From DATHCB01 sp035319765 (lineage in GTDB: Archaea; Thermoproteota; Bathyarchaeia; Bathyarchaeales; SOJC01), in contig DATHCB010000147.1 of the NCBI GenBank assembly GCA_035319765.1, positions 1-64,000 of the forward strand: a DNA stretch of 64,000 bases. The letters run 5' to 3'. The stretch's first letter is position 1, and every line of letters starts with the position of its first letter. The notes beneath the pieces were generated by a model, which saw only the letters and a program-made list of their open reading frames with translations, made no database searches and had not been told where the DNA came from. The translations under genes and the position numbers were made by a program. Positions 52,651 through 61,853 of this stretch are shown piece after piece.

Positions 52651-53448
52651 TTAATAGTTGCTAGCGCCCGCTTTTGCCACTATATTTAGACTTGCAAGCG
52701 GGCTCATCGGCTGTAAAGTTGAGAGACTTCCGTAAGACGCAACCGTTTCCCATCCCGCGTTTCTGAGAAGAGAGGCAAGCTCGTAAAGGCTGTAAATGTG
52801 ATGGCCAAAGTCTACGCGGTTTATGAATCTCAAATCCTGCCCGTGTTTTCTATAGAACGCCCAAGAAGTGCTCATCTGCGATGCCATTGGGTCATACTTT
52901 CGATTCTCCAGCATGACAACGTCGTCCAACTCCGCGTAAGATGTAGGAGTAAACTTTACAGAAAGGAAATCGCTGTGCATGGTCTCAGCTACAAACAGGA
53001 TAGCACCTTCTCTCGAAAGCTCTCGTGCTTGTTTGAATATGCGAAGATCATCTTCTTGTGAATAGTACCCGATGGACGTCCAAGCATTAACAACGACATC
53101 GAAAAGCCCCCGATTGTCTCCGACGATTTTTTTCAGCCTTCTGACATCACCCCGAAGAAAAGTGATCGAGTCAGAGACCTTGTGCTCCTTGGCTTTTTTC
53201 TTTGCATCCTCGAGGAATGCTTCTGAAATGTCAACCCCTACAGCCTTGAATCCTCTCTTAGCCATATGAACCGAGATGCGCCCGTTCCCGCAGCACAAGT
53301 CAAGCAGATTTCCGGAGGCGATCCCAAAGCCATTGAGCAGTCTTATCATCCCATCGACTAGCTCTTCTGTTTGAGACCACCGTGCATCCATGGATCTTAG
53401 AAACAAGTCAGCATGCTCAATGAACAACTTCCTAATCCAATCGCTCAT
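52651..53448 (-). CDS. Class I SAM methyltransferase
   Basis: 265 residues from the ATG at 53448 (MSDWIRKLFIEHADLFLRS); a longer open frame upstream has no conserved character. Motif I NLLDLCCGNGRISVHMAKRG, acidic end of the next strand AVGVDISEAFLEDA, then ITFLRGDVRRL and FDVVVNAWTSIGYYSQ. The last matches the type-12/25 group that often acts on small molecules. Substrate unknown. Confidence 0.85.
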   Translation of the reverse strand: MSDWIRKLFIEHADLFLRSMDARWSQTEELVDGMIRLLNGFGIASGNLLDLCCGNGRISVHMAKRGFKAVGVDISEAFLEDAKKKAKEHKVSDSITFLRGDVRRLKKIVGDNRGLFDVVVNAWTSIGYYSQEDDLRIFKQARELSREGAILFVAETMHSDFLSVKFTPTSYAELDDVVMLENRKYDPMASQMSTSWAFYRKHGQDLRFINRVDFGHHIYSLYELASLLRNAGWETVASYGSLSTLQPMSPLASLNIVAKAGASNY

Positions 53449-53656
53449 GCTTCTAGATAAAGCGCCCACTTTTAAAAACAGTTTTGACCGATCACAAAAC
53501 TTGAGAACCACGAATTCACTCGTTAAGTTTGAACCTGCGATAGAAGATGTATTCCTTGCTCCTAAGTATCCCCCTTCTCTGTATCCGCGTTTTCTGAAGT
53601 AGCCTGGGCTGCGGGATGATTGGCATAGAAAACGATACCAACGCGTACCAGGCTCT

Positions 53657-53767
53657 TCATTCAATGGCTCCAGTTGAAAGAATGAGCGAGCGCACTTTTC
53701 GACTGATCAAGATTAGCCACGCTATGAATAGAAGAAGTGCTAGAGACACTAGCATCTGAGAAGTCAT
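53657..53767 (-). CDS. Possible single-helix membrane protein (36 aa)
   Basis: ATG at 53767, stop at 53657: MTSQMLVSLALLLFIAWLIL followed by ISRKVRSLILSTGAIE. One membrane helix with a basic C-terminal side. The frame is open about 13 codons further upstream. Supported only by composition; a similar tiny membrane frame lies at 63650. Confidence 0.35.
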   Translation of the reverse strand: MTSQMLVSLALLLFIAWLILISRKVRSLILSTGAIE

Positions 53768-53867
53768 TGTCGCATCTACGTACTCCGCATGGCCATCCGA
53801 CGAAAGTTAACAGTCAGAACTCTCCCACGACAAGTCACCGGAACCCTTTTTTTCGATTCTTCCTTGT

Positions 53868-53950
53868 GCTCGCTGAGGACCAGAGGAGCTGAAGAGAGAA
53901 GGAGAAAGGGAGGAGAAAATAGTCTCCAACCACTCTGGTCCTTTGCGAGC
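53868..53950 (+). ncRNA. Candidate structured RNA, long hairpin
   Basis: GCTCGC (53868) pairs with GCGAGC (53945) and GGACCAGAG (53877) with CTCTGGTCC (53933), separated by a small internal loop TG/TT with one extra A-T pair. The 47-base apical part is purine-rich and has an inner GGAG...CTCC pairing. The gap 53768-54038 holds no protein gene. Could be a small RNA or a large terminator-like structure; strand is not certain. Confidence 0.35.
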
Positions 53951-54038
53951 GCCTTTTGGGGAAGGACTTGTTGCAGACTTGTCTCAGCCTGCGAAAAAAC
54001 CTCAACAACTAGTAGCTATTAACAGGTTTTTCAGAATT

Positions 54039-54137
54039 ATGTCCAAATCTGTTCGAAATCTAATCGTGACCTGCTGCTTTAGTTTGGTCTGTGCAGCCAT
54101 TTTGTTCTTCTTGGCAGGGAATCGCCCACCGGGTTGA
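54039..54137 (+). CDS. Possible tiny membrane protein (32 aa)
   Basis: MSKSVRNLIVTCCFSLVCAA continuing ILFFLAGNRPPG: a basic start and one membrane helix. The ATG follows an AT-rich stretch without a good ribosome-binding site. Uncertain. Confidence 0.25.
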   Translation: MSKSVRNLIVTCCFSLVCAAILFFLAGNRPPG

Positions 54138-54162
54138 TCTTAGAGAGAGTGCGCTAATACGT

Positions 54163-54654
54163 TTAGGTTTGAATTCGTTTTCTCATCTTGAGCGCGAATC
54201 TTCCTTCCGCAAATATTTTGAAGCCAAAGCTCTGGTATAGACGCTGCGCAGGAATGTTGCCCTTCAGCACGGAGAGTTGCAGCCACTTCATCTTCATCTT
54301 CTTGCACAATTTTTCTGCCAACTCGAGAATGAAACGACCCACGCCCAGTCTTCTGTAGTCTGGAGAAACCGCCAAAGCGCTTATGAGAAGCGTTTCGCCT
54401 CTTGCCTGCAGCACGAAAATCCCTGCTACGCGATTTCCAAGTTTGACAAAGTATCTCTTTCTTCTAGTGTTGTAGACCTCTGCAAGTAGCATGTAGGGAA
54501 CGGCGATCAAGGGTTTTAGCGGTCGAGGGTTACCGCAAAACATGGCTCCGCCGTTTTCACTGTTCCAAAAGAAACGAAATTCCTGAAAATCAAACGTCAA
54601 AAGCCGAAGCCTGCCGACAGATTCCGTCCTCAAAATAGTTGAAACATCCCTCAA
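54163..54654 (-). CDS. GNAT acetyltransferase
   Basis: 163 residues from the TTG at 54654, placed after GGAAG; the frame also allows a TTG at 54684, but that is only eight bases from a TATA-like TTTATAAG (54692-54699) and seems too close. Acetyl-CoA site LAVSPDYRRLGVGRFILELA, then WLQLSVLKGNIPAQRLYQSFGFKIF. Resembles RimI-like N-acetyltransferases. The N-terminal 70 residues are unusual. Substrate unknown. Confidence 0.8.
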   Translation of the reverse strand: MRDVSTILRTESVGRLRLLTFDFQEFRFFWNSENGGAMFCGNPRPLKPLIAVPYMLLAEVYNTRRKRYFVKLGNRVAGIFVLQARGETLLISALAVSPDYRRLGVGRFILELAEKLCKKMKMKWLQLSVLKGNIPAQRLYQSFGFKIFAEGRFALKMRKRIQT

Positions 54655-54826
54655 ACTTTTCTTCCAACCATAGAATAGAATCAACCCTAAACTTATAAAA
54701 ATGAATAGCGCGCGCTTGATGCATGCCTAACGACAGAGCATCATCATCAAGTATTGCCCCTGCGCCTTAAGAAATCTAACGTGCCCACGCTTCTATGTGC
54801 GTCCTGCTATACTTTTTGATATCTTC

Positions 54827-54853
54827 AACCCGAATAGCGGGTTTTTGTTTTTT
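54827..54853 (+). terminator. Terminator-like hairpin with T-run
   Basis: AACCCG and CGGGTT pair across a five-base loop and are followed by TTTTGTTTTTTC. It would end a plus-strand transcript, yet no plus-strand gene precedes it, so an RNA starting near 54720 is possible. The rest of 54685-55116 has no supported gene; it includes an AGCGCGCGCT palindrome at 54707. Confidence 0.4.
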
Positions 54854-55116
54854 CAGTCCAACCCACACAACACCTCACGTCCAGTTTTACCCGATCAAAA
54901 AAAAGATAAAACTCTACCGCTCAGAGCAGAAAAAGAGAATATCCCTCCATTTTGAAGGAAGGAAACATATTTGGAGCCTATTTGGACCATATACTGAACC
55001 GAGGGGGTAGGCCGTGCGCACACAAGAAACCAGGGGCGGAGCGCCAGACGTTCTCTATCGAAAAACTACACGGCTAAACGTCCAAAAATCTGGAAACTTT
55101 GGAGCATCCAAGCGTG

Positions 55117-57336
55117 CTATTCTCTTTCGTAGAAGTCTTCCGCTTTCGGTGGGTTCTTGTCTAATCCTCTTCGTTCACGAATCTGTGCGATGATGTCCCC
55201 TTCCATGTTTTCGGGCACCGGCGCCCAACGACTGAACTGGGTAGCCCAAAAGGCTCTGCCCTGAGTGGACGAGCGTAATTCTTCGGCTATTCCGAATGAT
55301 TCGGCAACGGGCATCTCTGCCTTGACAACCATCATGTCTTCATCGGTGACCATATCGAGCACTCGGCCACGCCGCTTCTGCACCGTTGCGAGTACGGCGC
55401 TTATGAAATCGCTAGGAACCTTGCATTCGAAGCTTAAGATCGGCTCCAAAAGCTTCGGATCGCTGAGAAGGAAAGCACACCAAATAGGACGCCAAGTCAT
55501 CGGCAGAATCTGCGCAGGTCCTCTGTGAACGGGGTCTTCATGAACCTGAATGTCTTCAAGGTTGATTTTCAGCCCGTACGCAGGCTCTTTTGCTAGAATG
55601 CAAGTGTGGACTGCTTCAGCGAAACCTGATTTTATGTGATCGATGACTTCTTCGACATACTGCCGCCCTTTGATTCTGTTGACCAACAGGTTAGTGTCTT
55701 CGATAGCAATCACGTTGCGCGCATCGTCTGTTTCCCATCCAAACTCGGTTCTGAGAAGCCTCTGCCTCTCCTCCCGACTCTGCATCTCGCTGATCTTGCC
55801 CAATTTTATCGCTTCGATCACTTCGTCGGGCAGCTTTTCCATAGTCACCCAGAGCTTACTATGCTTGTTCGGACTCTTGCCCATAATAGCCGGTCCCTTA
55901 TAGTCATGACTAATCGTTTCACGGTAGATGACGATAGGCTTGCTTGTCTTGACTTTCAATCCCGCTTCTTGCATACGGTAAGCTGTAATTTCCAAGTGAA
56001 GCTCGCCCATTCCGCTCAGCAGGTACTCGCCGCTTTCTCTGTTGATCGTGAAGCGAAGATTCGGGTCCTCTAGAGTCAGCTTATGGATAACTTTGTCAAA
56101 AAGTGGCAGATCCTTAATGTCCGCAGGCTCGACAGCGACTGTTACAACAGGATCTGACACGTACTTAAGACCCTCAAAAGGCTTCGTTTCAATGCCATCT
56201 TGTGCTACGGTTTCACCAACGTGGATCCCCGACATCCCAGCGATCGCCGCAATGTTACCTGCCGGAACTCTGTCAACGATAACACGATCAGCGGCCATGC
56301 TCATGTACACTTGCTGAATCGCACCGCTCTGGCGACTAGTGATCAACCTCACCTGCTTGCCCTTCTCGACCGTTCCACTGAATATTCTACCTATGGCTAC
56401 AACTCCACTGTGAGGATCAACCTCAATAGTGCTGATGCACATGAGAAGAGGCCCATTCGGATCAACCTTAGCCATAGCCTTGCCGATCTCGCTGTTAGGA
56501 TCGCCAGGCCAAATCTGGCTCTGTCTGTAGGGCTGAGCCTCAAAGGGATTCGGTAAGTGCTGACAGAACATATCGAGGATTGGATCCTGGAGAGGGGCCT
56601 TCTTGCTGAGTTCATCCACCTTCTGAGCAACTTTATCAGGCTCGCCCGAATAAGCGTCAATTATATCAGCGAAGGATACACCCTTAGCCTTCATGTGGGT
56701 AAGGTTGAGACCCCACTTGTGCAGTGCCGAACCGAAAGCCACACGATCATCTTCGACCTTGACCTGCCAATCCTTCTTATGCTCGGCTGGCGCATATTTC
56801 TCGATAAGGTTGTTGGCCCTAGCGATTATTTTGGCAAACTTGTTTTGAATGGCTTGAGGAGTCAGTCGGATCTCCTTTATCAGCCGGTCAACCTTGTTAA
56901 TGTAAAGCAGGGGCTTCACTCTCTCACGAAGCGCCTGCATCAAGACGGTCTCCGTCTGCGTCATCGGACCCTCCACCGCGTCGACAACCACCAATGCTCC
57001 ATCCACCGCCCGCAAACTTCGGGTAACGGCCCCACTGAAGTCTATGTGACCAGGCGTGTCAATGAGATTGATCAAAAAGTCCGCTCCCTTATAATTGTGG
57101 GCAAGACTGATGTTCGACGCAAAAACAGTCATCTGCCTTTTTTGTTCCAGCTCCCACGAGTCAAGAAACAGTTTTTGCCCCGCCGTCTGCTCACTAATTA
57201 TTCCTGCAGCTGCAAGAAGACTGTCAGAAAGCGTAGTTTTTCCATGGTCAACGTGAGCGATTATGCTTGTGTTTCGTATGTGCTCTGGGTCGTTCATGAG
57301 CTTAACGATTTCTTCGACCTGCTTATACCGTGCCAT
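55117..57336 (-). CDS. fusA: Translation elongation factor EF-2
   Basis: 739 residues, normal for aEF-2. G1 AHVDHGKTTLSDSLL, DTPGHIDFSGAVTRSL (G3), NKVDR (G4), then domains II-V. The diphthamide loop EDPVHRGPAQI contains the modified His. Catalyses translocation on the ribosome. Monocistronic with a long upstream gap shared with the PHP gene. Confidence 0.96.
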   Translation of the reverse strand: MARYKQVEEIVKLMNDPEHIRNTSIIAHVDHGKTTLSDSLLAAAGIISEQTAGQKLFLDSWELEQKRQMTVFASNISLAHNYKGADFLINLIDTPGHIDFSGAVTRSLRAVDGALVVVDAVEGPMTQTETVLMQALRERVKPLLYINKVDRLIKEIRLTPQAIQNKFAKIIARANNLIEKYAPAEHKKDWQVKVEDDRVAFGSALHKWGLNLTHMKAKGVSFADIIDAYSGEPDKVAQKVDELSKKAPLQDPILDMFCQHLPNPFEAQPYRQSQIWPGDPNSEIGKAMAKVDPNGPLLMCISTIEVDPHSGVVAIGRIFSGTVEKGKQVRLITSRQSGAIQQVYMSMAADRVIVDRVPAGNIAAIAGMSGIHVGETVAQDGIETKPFEGLKYVSDPVVTVAVEPADIKDLPLFDKVIHKLTLEDPNLRFTINRESGEYLLSGMGELHLEITAYRMQEAGLKVKTSKPIVIYRETISHDYKGPAIMGKSPNKHSKLWVTMEKLPDEVIEAIKLGKISEMQSREERQRLLRTEFGWETDDARNVIAIEDTNLLVNRIKGRQYVEEVIDHIKSGFAEAVHTCILAKEPAYGLKINLEDIQVHEDPVHRGPAQILPMTWRPIWCAFLLSDPKLLEPILSFECKVPSDFISAVLATVQKRRGRVLDMVTDEDMMVVKAEMPVAESFGIAEELRSSTQGRAFWATQFSRWAPVPENMEGDIIAQIRERRGLDKNPPKAEDFYERE

Positions 57337-57582
57337 AATTAATCAACATCCTCTACGATCGATATTGAGTTCTTAAGACCAACGATAAATGTATTAGGCA
57401 TGTTTTGACTTCGCCTTTTTTCATGAAACTCACATGGTGATGACAGACGCCACGTAAAAAGTTTTTGTCGAACAAAGAAGCGACGATTTATACGAGTCTC
57501 CCTGCACAGCGAGGCCTTTCTAATTGGTTTTTTCCAAGTCGATACGCGTGCTTATATTCGACTTTGCGTTACTTGCCAAAGC

Positions 57583-58197
57583 ATGACACAAAGTGCACCT
57601 TTGTGCGTCGATCTCCACCTGCATACTCTTTACTCAGGCGACTCTTCAATTACGCCCAGGCGTTTGGTCGAAACATTGCATGCACACTCTTTTCTCAAAA
57701 CGATTGCGATAACAGACCATAACACGTTGGAAGGCTACCATCACGTCAGCAAACTCGCTACAGCCTACTCAGACATCCTTGTACTGCCGGGAATCGAAGC
57801 ATCAACACCATATGGAGATTTGATTATTGTCGGCACGGAGGAACGACCACCAAACCCTGCCTTGCCCGAGAGGCTCATAGAATTTGCCAAGGACAGAAAC
57901 GTGGTCACTATAATCCCGCATCCGTACCGCGCCCCTTCAGGCTTGGGCGACTACTCCAGACGCCTAAGACCTACAGCGGTCGAAGTCTACAACCCAACAG
58001 CCATGCCAATACAGAACAGAATGGCGCAACGGCTGGCCCAAGAGATGAAGCTCCCTCAAATAGCCGCTAGTGACGCCCACACCATAGAAGATCTGGGCGC
58101 AGCTTATACCAAAATCAGGGCGTCACAGAACCTGGACGAGATCCTGAAAGCCATAAGAAACGGGGAAGTGCAACCATCGCAAAAACCAAAAACCTAG
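57583..58197 (+). CDS. PHP-domain phosphoesterase
   Basis: 204 residues. All PHP metal-site motifs are intact: CVDLHLHTLYSGDSS (HxH), IAITDHNTLEG (DH), LPGIEAST (Glu), TIIPHPYRA (His) and AASDAHTIEDLG (DxH). A three-metal phosphoesterase. In bacteria PHP domains of Pol III alpha and PolX act as 3'-5' exonucleases. Here the gene ends 44 bp before a family-B polymerase on the same strand, so a joint role in DNA synthesis or repair is a reasonable inference. Confidence 0.88.
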   Translation: MTQSAPLCVDLHLHTLYSGDSSITPRRLVETLHAHSFLKTIAITDHNTLEGYHHVSKLATAYSDILVLPGIEASTPYGDLIIVGTEERPPNPALPERLIEFAKDRNVVTIIPHPYRAPSGLGDYSRRLRPTAVEVYNPTAMPIQNRMAQRLAQEMKLPQIAASDAHTIEDLGAAYTKIRASQNLDEILKAIRNGEVQPSQKPKT

Positions 58198-58241
58198 GCA
58201 GCAGAAACAGTTATTTTTAACTTGACTCGACTTCAACCTTA

Positions 58242-60152
58242 GTGAAGAACGCATTGAGTTCTTACATCCTTCTTGATGCAGAGACTGAGGGCAGAGCCAT
58301 TCTACTCAGACTCTATGACGCCCAAACAGACAAAATTTCAGAAATCCGAGATGCCGATTACAAACCATATTTATACCTTCAAAACCCGTTGTCCAAGAAT
58401 AACGAGGAAGGAATACGAAGCCTCTATGGCGAAACAGAAGTAGTAAAAAAACGTGAACTTCTCACCGGCGAAATAAAGCAGTTAACCAAGGTCTCCTTCC
58501 TCACACTAGACACTTTTAACAAAGCCAGCAAAACCTTCAGCCCGGCTTGGGAAAGCGAACTAGAATACGCGCAAAGTTACGTTTACGACCATGGCATGAT
58601 CTTCGGCGCACCACATACGATGAATGCCGACCGGTTGATCTTGACCAACAGCCTGCCTCAAGAACTTGAAAGCAAGTTCGAGAACACATTCGCCGATGCT
58701 AAGGCGACGGACCCACAAAAATACACTCAAATCAAGCACTGGTTTAGTTTACTGCAGCAGTCCGTGCCTCAAGTCAGGCCTGAGCATCTGGGCATGAAAG
58801 CAGTTGATTCGGAAGATCTGTACCGTGCATTCATGTTGGCGAGAATAGCTAATATTCCAGTTGCAAAGGCGTATCAAAGTCATCGGGTAAGTGAATGGCT
58901 AAAATCCATAATTTACGCCCACTTGAGAAAGAACAACGTCTTAATTCCTACATCCACGGAATTAAGAAGGGGCTTGGAAACGCATAGAGTCGCGGGCGCC
59001 CTGACAGTCCAGCCAAAAGCGGGCACGTACTTCAACACGATCGTTTGCGACTTCGAAAGTCTATATCCAAGCGTCATTGACAGCTACAACCTCTCGTATG
59101 AGACCGTAAACTGCCCACACGCAGAATGCATGACACATAGGATCAAGGAATGCGGGGAACACTGGATCTGCGTGCAGCGAAGAGGTTTCTGGTCTGTCCT
59201 CATAGGTGCCATAAAAGACCTCCGCATACGCTGGTACAAGCCCCTATCCAAAAACATGGAACTGCCAGATCGAGAGAGAACAACGGCGCAGACCCTGGCT
59301 AAATTACTAAAGTTGATCGGCGTCTCGGGCTATGGCGTAACGGTCAGAATCCACGGACTCGCCTGTCCACCATTGGCAGAGTGCATAACAGGCTACGGAC
59401 GCTGGACTCTACAGACAACTTGGGCCATGGCCAAAGCAAACGGAATGCATCCGACTTATGGTGACACAGATTCCATCTTCCTTGATAACCCGCAACCTGC
59501 CCAGGTGAAAGCCCTGATCAGCGCAGTGAAAGAGAAACTTAAACTCGACCTGTCAATAGAGAAGCAATACTCCCTCTGCGTTCTTCCTGCGGCAAAGAAA
59601 GCCTATTACGGCATACTACGGGATGGAACCCCGGACCTGAAAGGTTTAACAGCTATAAAATCAAATTCGCCTAAATTCATCCAAAAAGTGTTCCAAGACT
59701 GCGTGAGACAACTGAGCAACGTGAAAGACCCCAAGGATTACGAAGAAGGGAAAAAAAGAATCATGACGACGGTTCACCATGCCGTGGAGGACCTGAAAAC
59801 TGGCAGAGTCCCACTTGAAGACCTTGTTTACTCTGTGCAGCTTTTCTTCGATCCACACGAACGGCTAGGAGCAAACGTGAGTATTATGCCTCAACCTTAC
59901 CAATGCGCTGTGCAATTGTTGGAGCGAGGCGAAAAAGTCGAAAGAGGAGATACAGTGGATTTCTTAAAGGTCAAACCCTTCTATTTCAGAGGCAAGATAT
60001 TCACGGTGAAACCAGCAAAATATGTTGATAGCGTGGCAGAAATGAACGTGAACGACTACATCAGAAACATGACATCCGCCTTGACACAGACATTCGCGCC
60101 TATGGGAATAAAACTCGAAAAAGCTGAAAAAAGAATCTCAGACTGGCTATAA
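58242..60152 (+). CDS. Family-B DNA polymerase without a recognisable exonuclease domain
   Basis: 636 residues from a GTG, about 150 shorter than replicative archaeal PolB. The N-terminal domain is present (SYILLDAETEGRAILLRLYD), but the three exonuclease motifs (DIE, NxxxFD, YxxxD) are not found; the sequence passes through a short helical linker to the polymerase domain. Motif A VCDFESLYPSVI and motif C YGDTDSIF are intact. Motif B is KLIGVSGYG, with Val where Asn is usual. KKAYYG is the later Lys/Tyr motif. So it should polymerise but not proofread. Upstream is a PHP phosphoesterase gene. Confidence 0.85.
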   Translation: MKNALSSYILLDAETEGRAILLRLYDAQTDKISEIRDADYKPYLYLQNPLSKNNEEGIRSLYGETEVVKKRELLTGEIKQLTKVSFLTLDTFNKASKTFSPAWESELEYAQSYVYDHGMIFGAPHTMNADRLILTNSLPQELESKFENTFADAKATDPQKYTQIKHWFSLLQQSVPQVRPEHLGMKAVDSEDLYRAFMLARIANIPVAKAYQSHRVSEWLKSIIYAHLRKNNVLIPTSTELRRGLETHRVAGALTVQPKAGTYFNTIVCDFESLYPSVIDSYNLSYETVNCPHAECMTHRIKECGEHWICVQRRGFWSVLIGAIKDLRIRWYKPLSKNMELPDRERTTAQTLAKLLKLIGVSGYGVTVRIHGLACPPLAECITGYGRWTLQTTWAMAKANGMHPTYGDTDSIFLDNPQPAQVKALISAVKEKLKLDLSIEKQYSLCVLPAAKKAYYGILRDGTPDLKGLTAIKSNSPKFIQKVFQDCVRQLSNVKDPKDYEEGKKRIMTTVHHAVEDLKTGRVPLEDLVYSVQLFFDPHERLGANVSIMPQPYQCAVQLLERGEKVERGDTVDFLKVKPFYFRGKIFTVKPAKYVDSVAEMNVNDYIRNMTSALTQTFAPMGIKLEKAEKRISDWL

Positions 60153-60227
60153 AACTGGAATAGCAGTTTTTAAACGACATGTTTATAATTCGTTAAGACC
60201 GACATCAAAGCCCTGAGGCTTCCCGCT

Positions 60228-60917
60228 TTGAGCCGAAGAACTGTCTACGTTCACCACAATTTATCAATGCTTGCTGTCTTGGCCGCGATTCTAGTCGTCG
60301 TGATTTTCTTGCTTTTCATAGGAGTCACCGGCGCAGCGTTCGCCAAAGTAGGCTTCACCCCACTGACGATTGCAGTGATTCTGATCGCAACCCTGCTAGG
60401 AAGCACAGTTAATATTCCGATTCTAAGACTGAAAGCGGTTGTGCCCATAGTTAAGGAGGAGGTCGTAAGCTTCTTCGGAGTAGTTTACCGAGTTCCGCAA
60501 GTAGAGTACGGGGAAAGAACGACTATGGTAGCTGTGAACCTGGGGGGCGCTCTCATACCTACTGCGATTTCGTTCTATTTACTGTGGAAGATGCCCTCAG
60601 CCATATTTTATGCAGTAGTGGATGTCATCATCGTTGCCATCGTTATTCACGCCGTTGCAAGACCCGTGAAGGGAGTCGGAATAACCGCACCGGTGTTCGT
60701 CTCACCAATAGTCGCTGCACTTGTTGCCATTCTGCTCCCGTTCAGCACACCACAGATAGTAGCTTATATAGCGGGCGTACTAGGGACGCTCATAGGCGCA
60801 GACTTGTCAAATCTCGGCGTCATTCCGCAGCTTGGCGCACCGGTCGCAAGTATCGGAGGGGCTGGCACATTCGACGGCGTGTTCCTCAGCGGCATAATAG
60901 CAGCTCTCCTCGCTTAA
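60228..60917 (+). CDS. DUF1614 membrane protein
   Basis: 229 residues from a TTG. About seven membrane segments. Signature stretches GSTVNIPI, VVPIVKEEVVSFFGVVYRVP and AVNLGGALIPTAISFYL, and near the end IGADLSNLGVIPQLGAPVASIGGAGTFDGVFLSG (split motifs). Family of unknown function, frequent in archaea; the Gly/Asp-rich ending might form an ion or substrate path. Confidence 0.75.
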   Translation: MSRRTVYVHHNLSMLAVLAAILVVVIFLLFIGVTGAAFAKVGFTPLTIAVILIATLLGSTVNIPILRLKAVVPIVKEEVVSFFGVVYRVPQVEYGERTTMVAVNLGGALIPTAISFYLLWKMPSAIFYAVVDVIIVAIVIHAVARPVKGVGITAPVFVSPIVAALVAILLPFSTPQIVAYIAGVLGTLIGADLSNLGVIPQLGAPVASIGGAGTFDGVFLSGIIAALLA

Positions 60918-60971
60918 GAAAGGGTCCTTGGAAGAAACCTCCAAGATGAAAGCGAATTTCGCTGACCCCCA

Positions 60972-61775
60972 TCAAGAACGAACAATAGGGCTAAACTTGC
61001 CGAGAAAAGTCCAGTCTTTGTTTGAAAACTTTTCGCGACTCAATATCCGCGCAGTCTCTTCTTCTTCTTTGATCAAAGTGCCCTCCAAAAGCTTTATGTC
61101 TAAAGCTTGTTGAAAACCGTGAACCAAGGACGAGCAGGCTTGTTGAACCGTAGCTTCCGAATAGGTCTCATTTTCGAGTGAACTTATTTTACGTTCGGCG
61201 ATATTGACTATTTCGACGCGTGTTTTCGCCCAAGGCACCCGTAGAAAGGTAAACATTTTGTTTAGATCTACGCTCATCAGAAGCGTGCCGTGCTGCAGAA
61301 TCGTGCCATGTTTGAAGGACTGTGCACTTCCTGAAATTTTTTTTCCATTTATGGCGATATTTGGACAGTTCTCGTAGTCGCCTAGATTGAAGTCGGCTTT
61401 CACTCTTAGCAATTCAAGAGCTTTGATAAGTCCGCCGCATATTTTGTTGTAAGCAGCGATGACGTCTTCTGCGCCTAGATCTTCTCTCTTAACGATGACA
61501 CTGTACGTTATTTCACCGTCACTGTCATGATAAACCGCGCCACCGCCAGTAATTCTACGCACGACCTCAACGCCTTCTCTTTCGCAATTGTCCAAGTTAA
61601 CCTGATCATATACGTCCTGAAAGCGCCCAATAGAAACCGCCGATGGTTTCCAGCGATAAAATCGAACAGTGTTCGGAACATTGCCTGCTATTCTTGCGCC
61701 TAAGATAGCCTCATCAATTGCCATGTTCATCGCGGAATCGTGTGTCTCTAGTTTCAGAAGTCGCCATGTGGTCAA
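60972..61775 (-). CDS. lplA: Lipoate--protein ligase, archaeal LplA type
   Basis: 267 residues from the TTG at 61775 (TTWRLLKLETHDSAMNMAID); a longer frame reaches 61901 but overlaps the opposite gene. Motifs: VRRITGGGAVYHDSDGEITY and INGKKISGSAQ with the catalytic Lys. The usual bacterial C-terminal domain is absent; archaeal LplA needs a separate LplB for activation, and none is seen here. Attaches lipoate to 2-oxoacid dehydrogenase or glycine-cleavage H proteins. Confidence 0.87.
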   Translation of the reverse strand: MTTWRLLKLETHDSAMNMAIDEAILGARIAGNVPNTVRFYRWKPSAVSIGRFQDVYDQVNLDNCEREGVEVVRRITGGGAVYHDSDGEITYSVIVKREDLGAEDVIAAYNKICGGLIKALELLRVKADFNLGDYENCPNIAINGKKISGSAQSFKHGTILQHGTLLMSVDLNKMFTFLRVPWAKTRVEIVNIAERKISSLENETYSEATVQQACSSLVHGFQQALDIKLLEGTLIKEEEETARILSREKFSNKDWTFLGKFSPIVRS

Positions 61776-61853
61776 TTTTGCATCGAAACCTTCTAATGAA
61801 AAGCCGCTATTCTGTCTTTCTAGCCGCAAGTAAAACGCTGGGCTATAGGTATC

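Noticed and set aside
54998..55060. GC-rich stretch GGGCGGAGCGCC after 55033 as an RNA gene
   Set aside because: Only a four-base stem can form and there is no promoter or terminator around it.
60584..60949. 121-codon frame inside the DUF1614 gene
   Set aside because: It is a shadow of the membrane protein in another frame, full of Arg, Cys and His.
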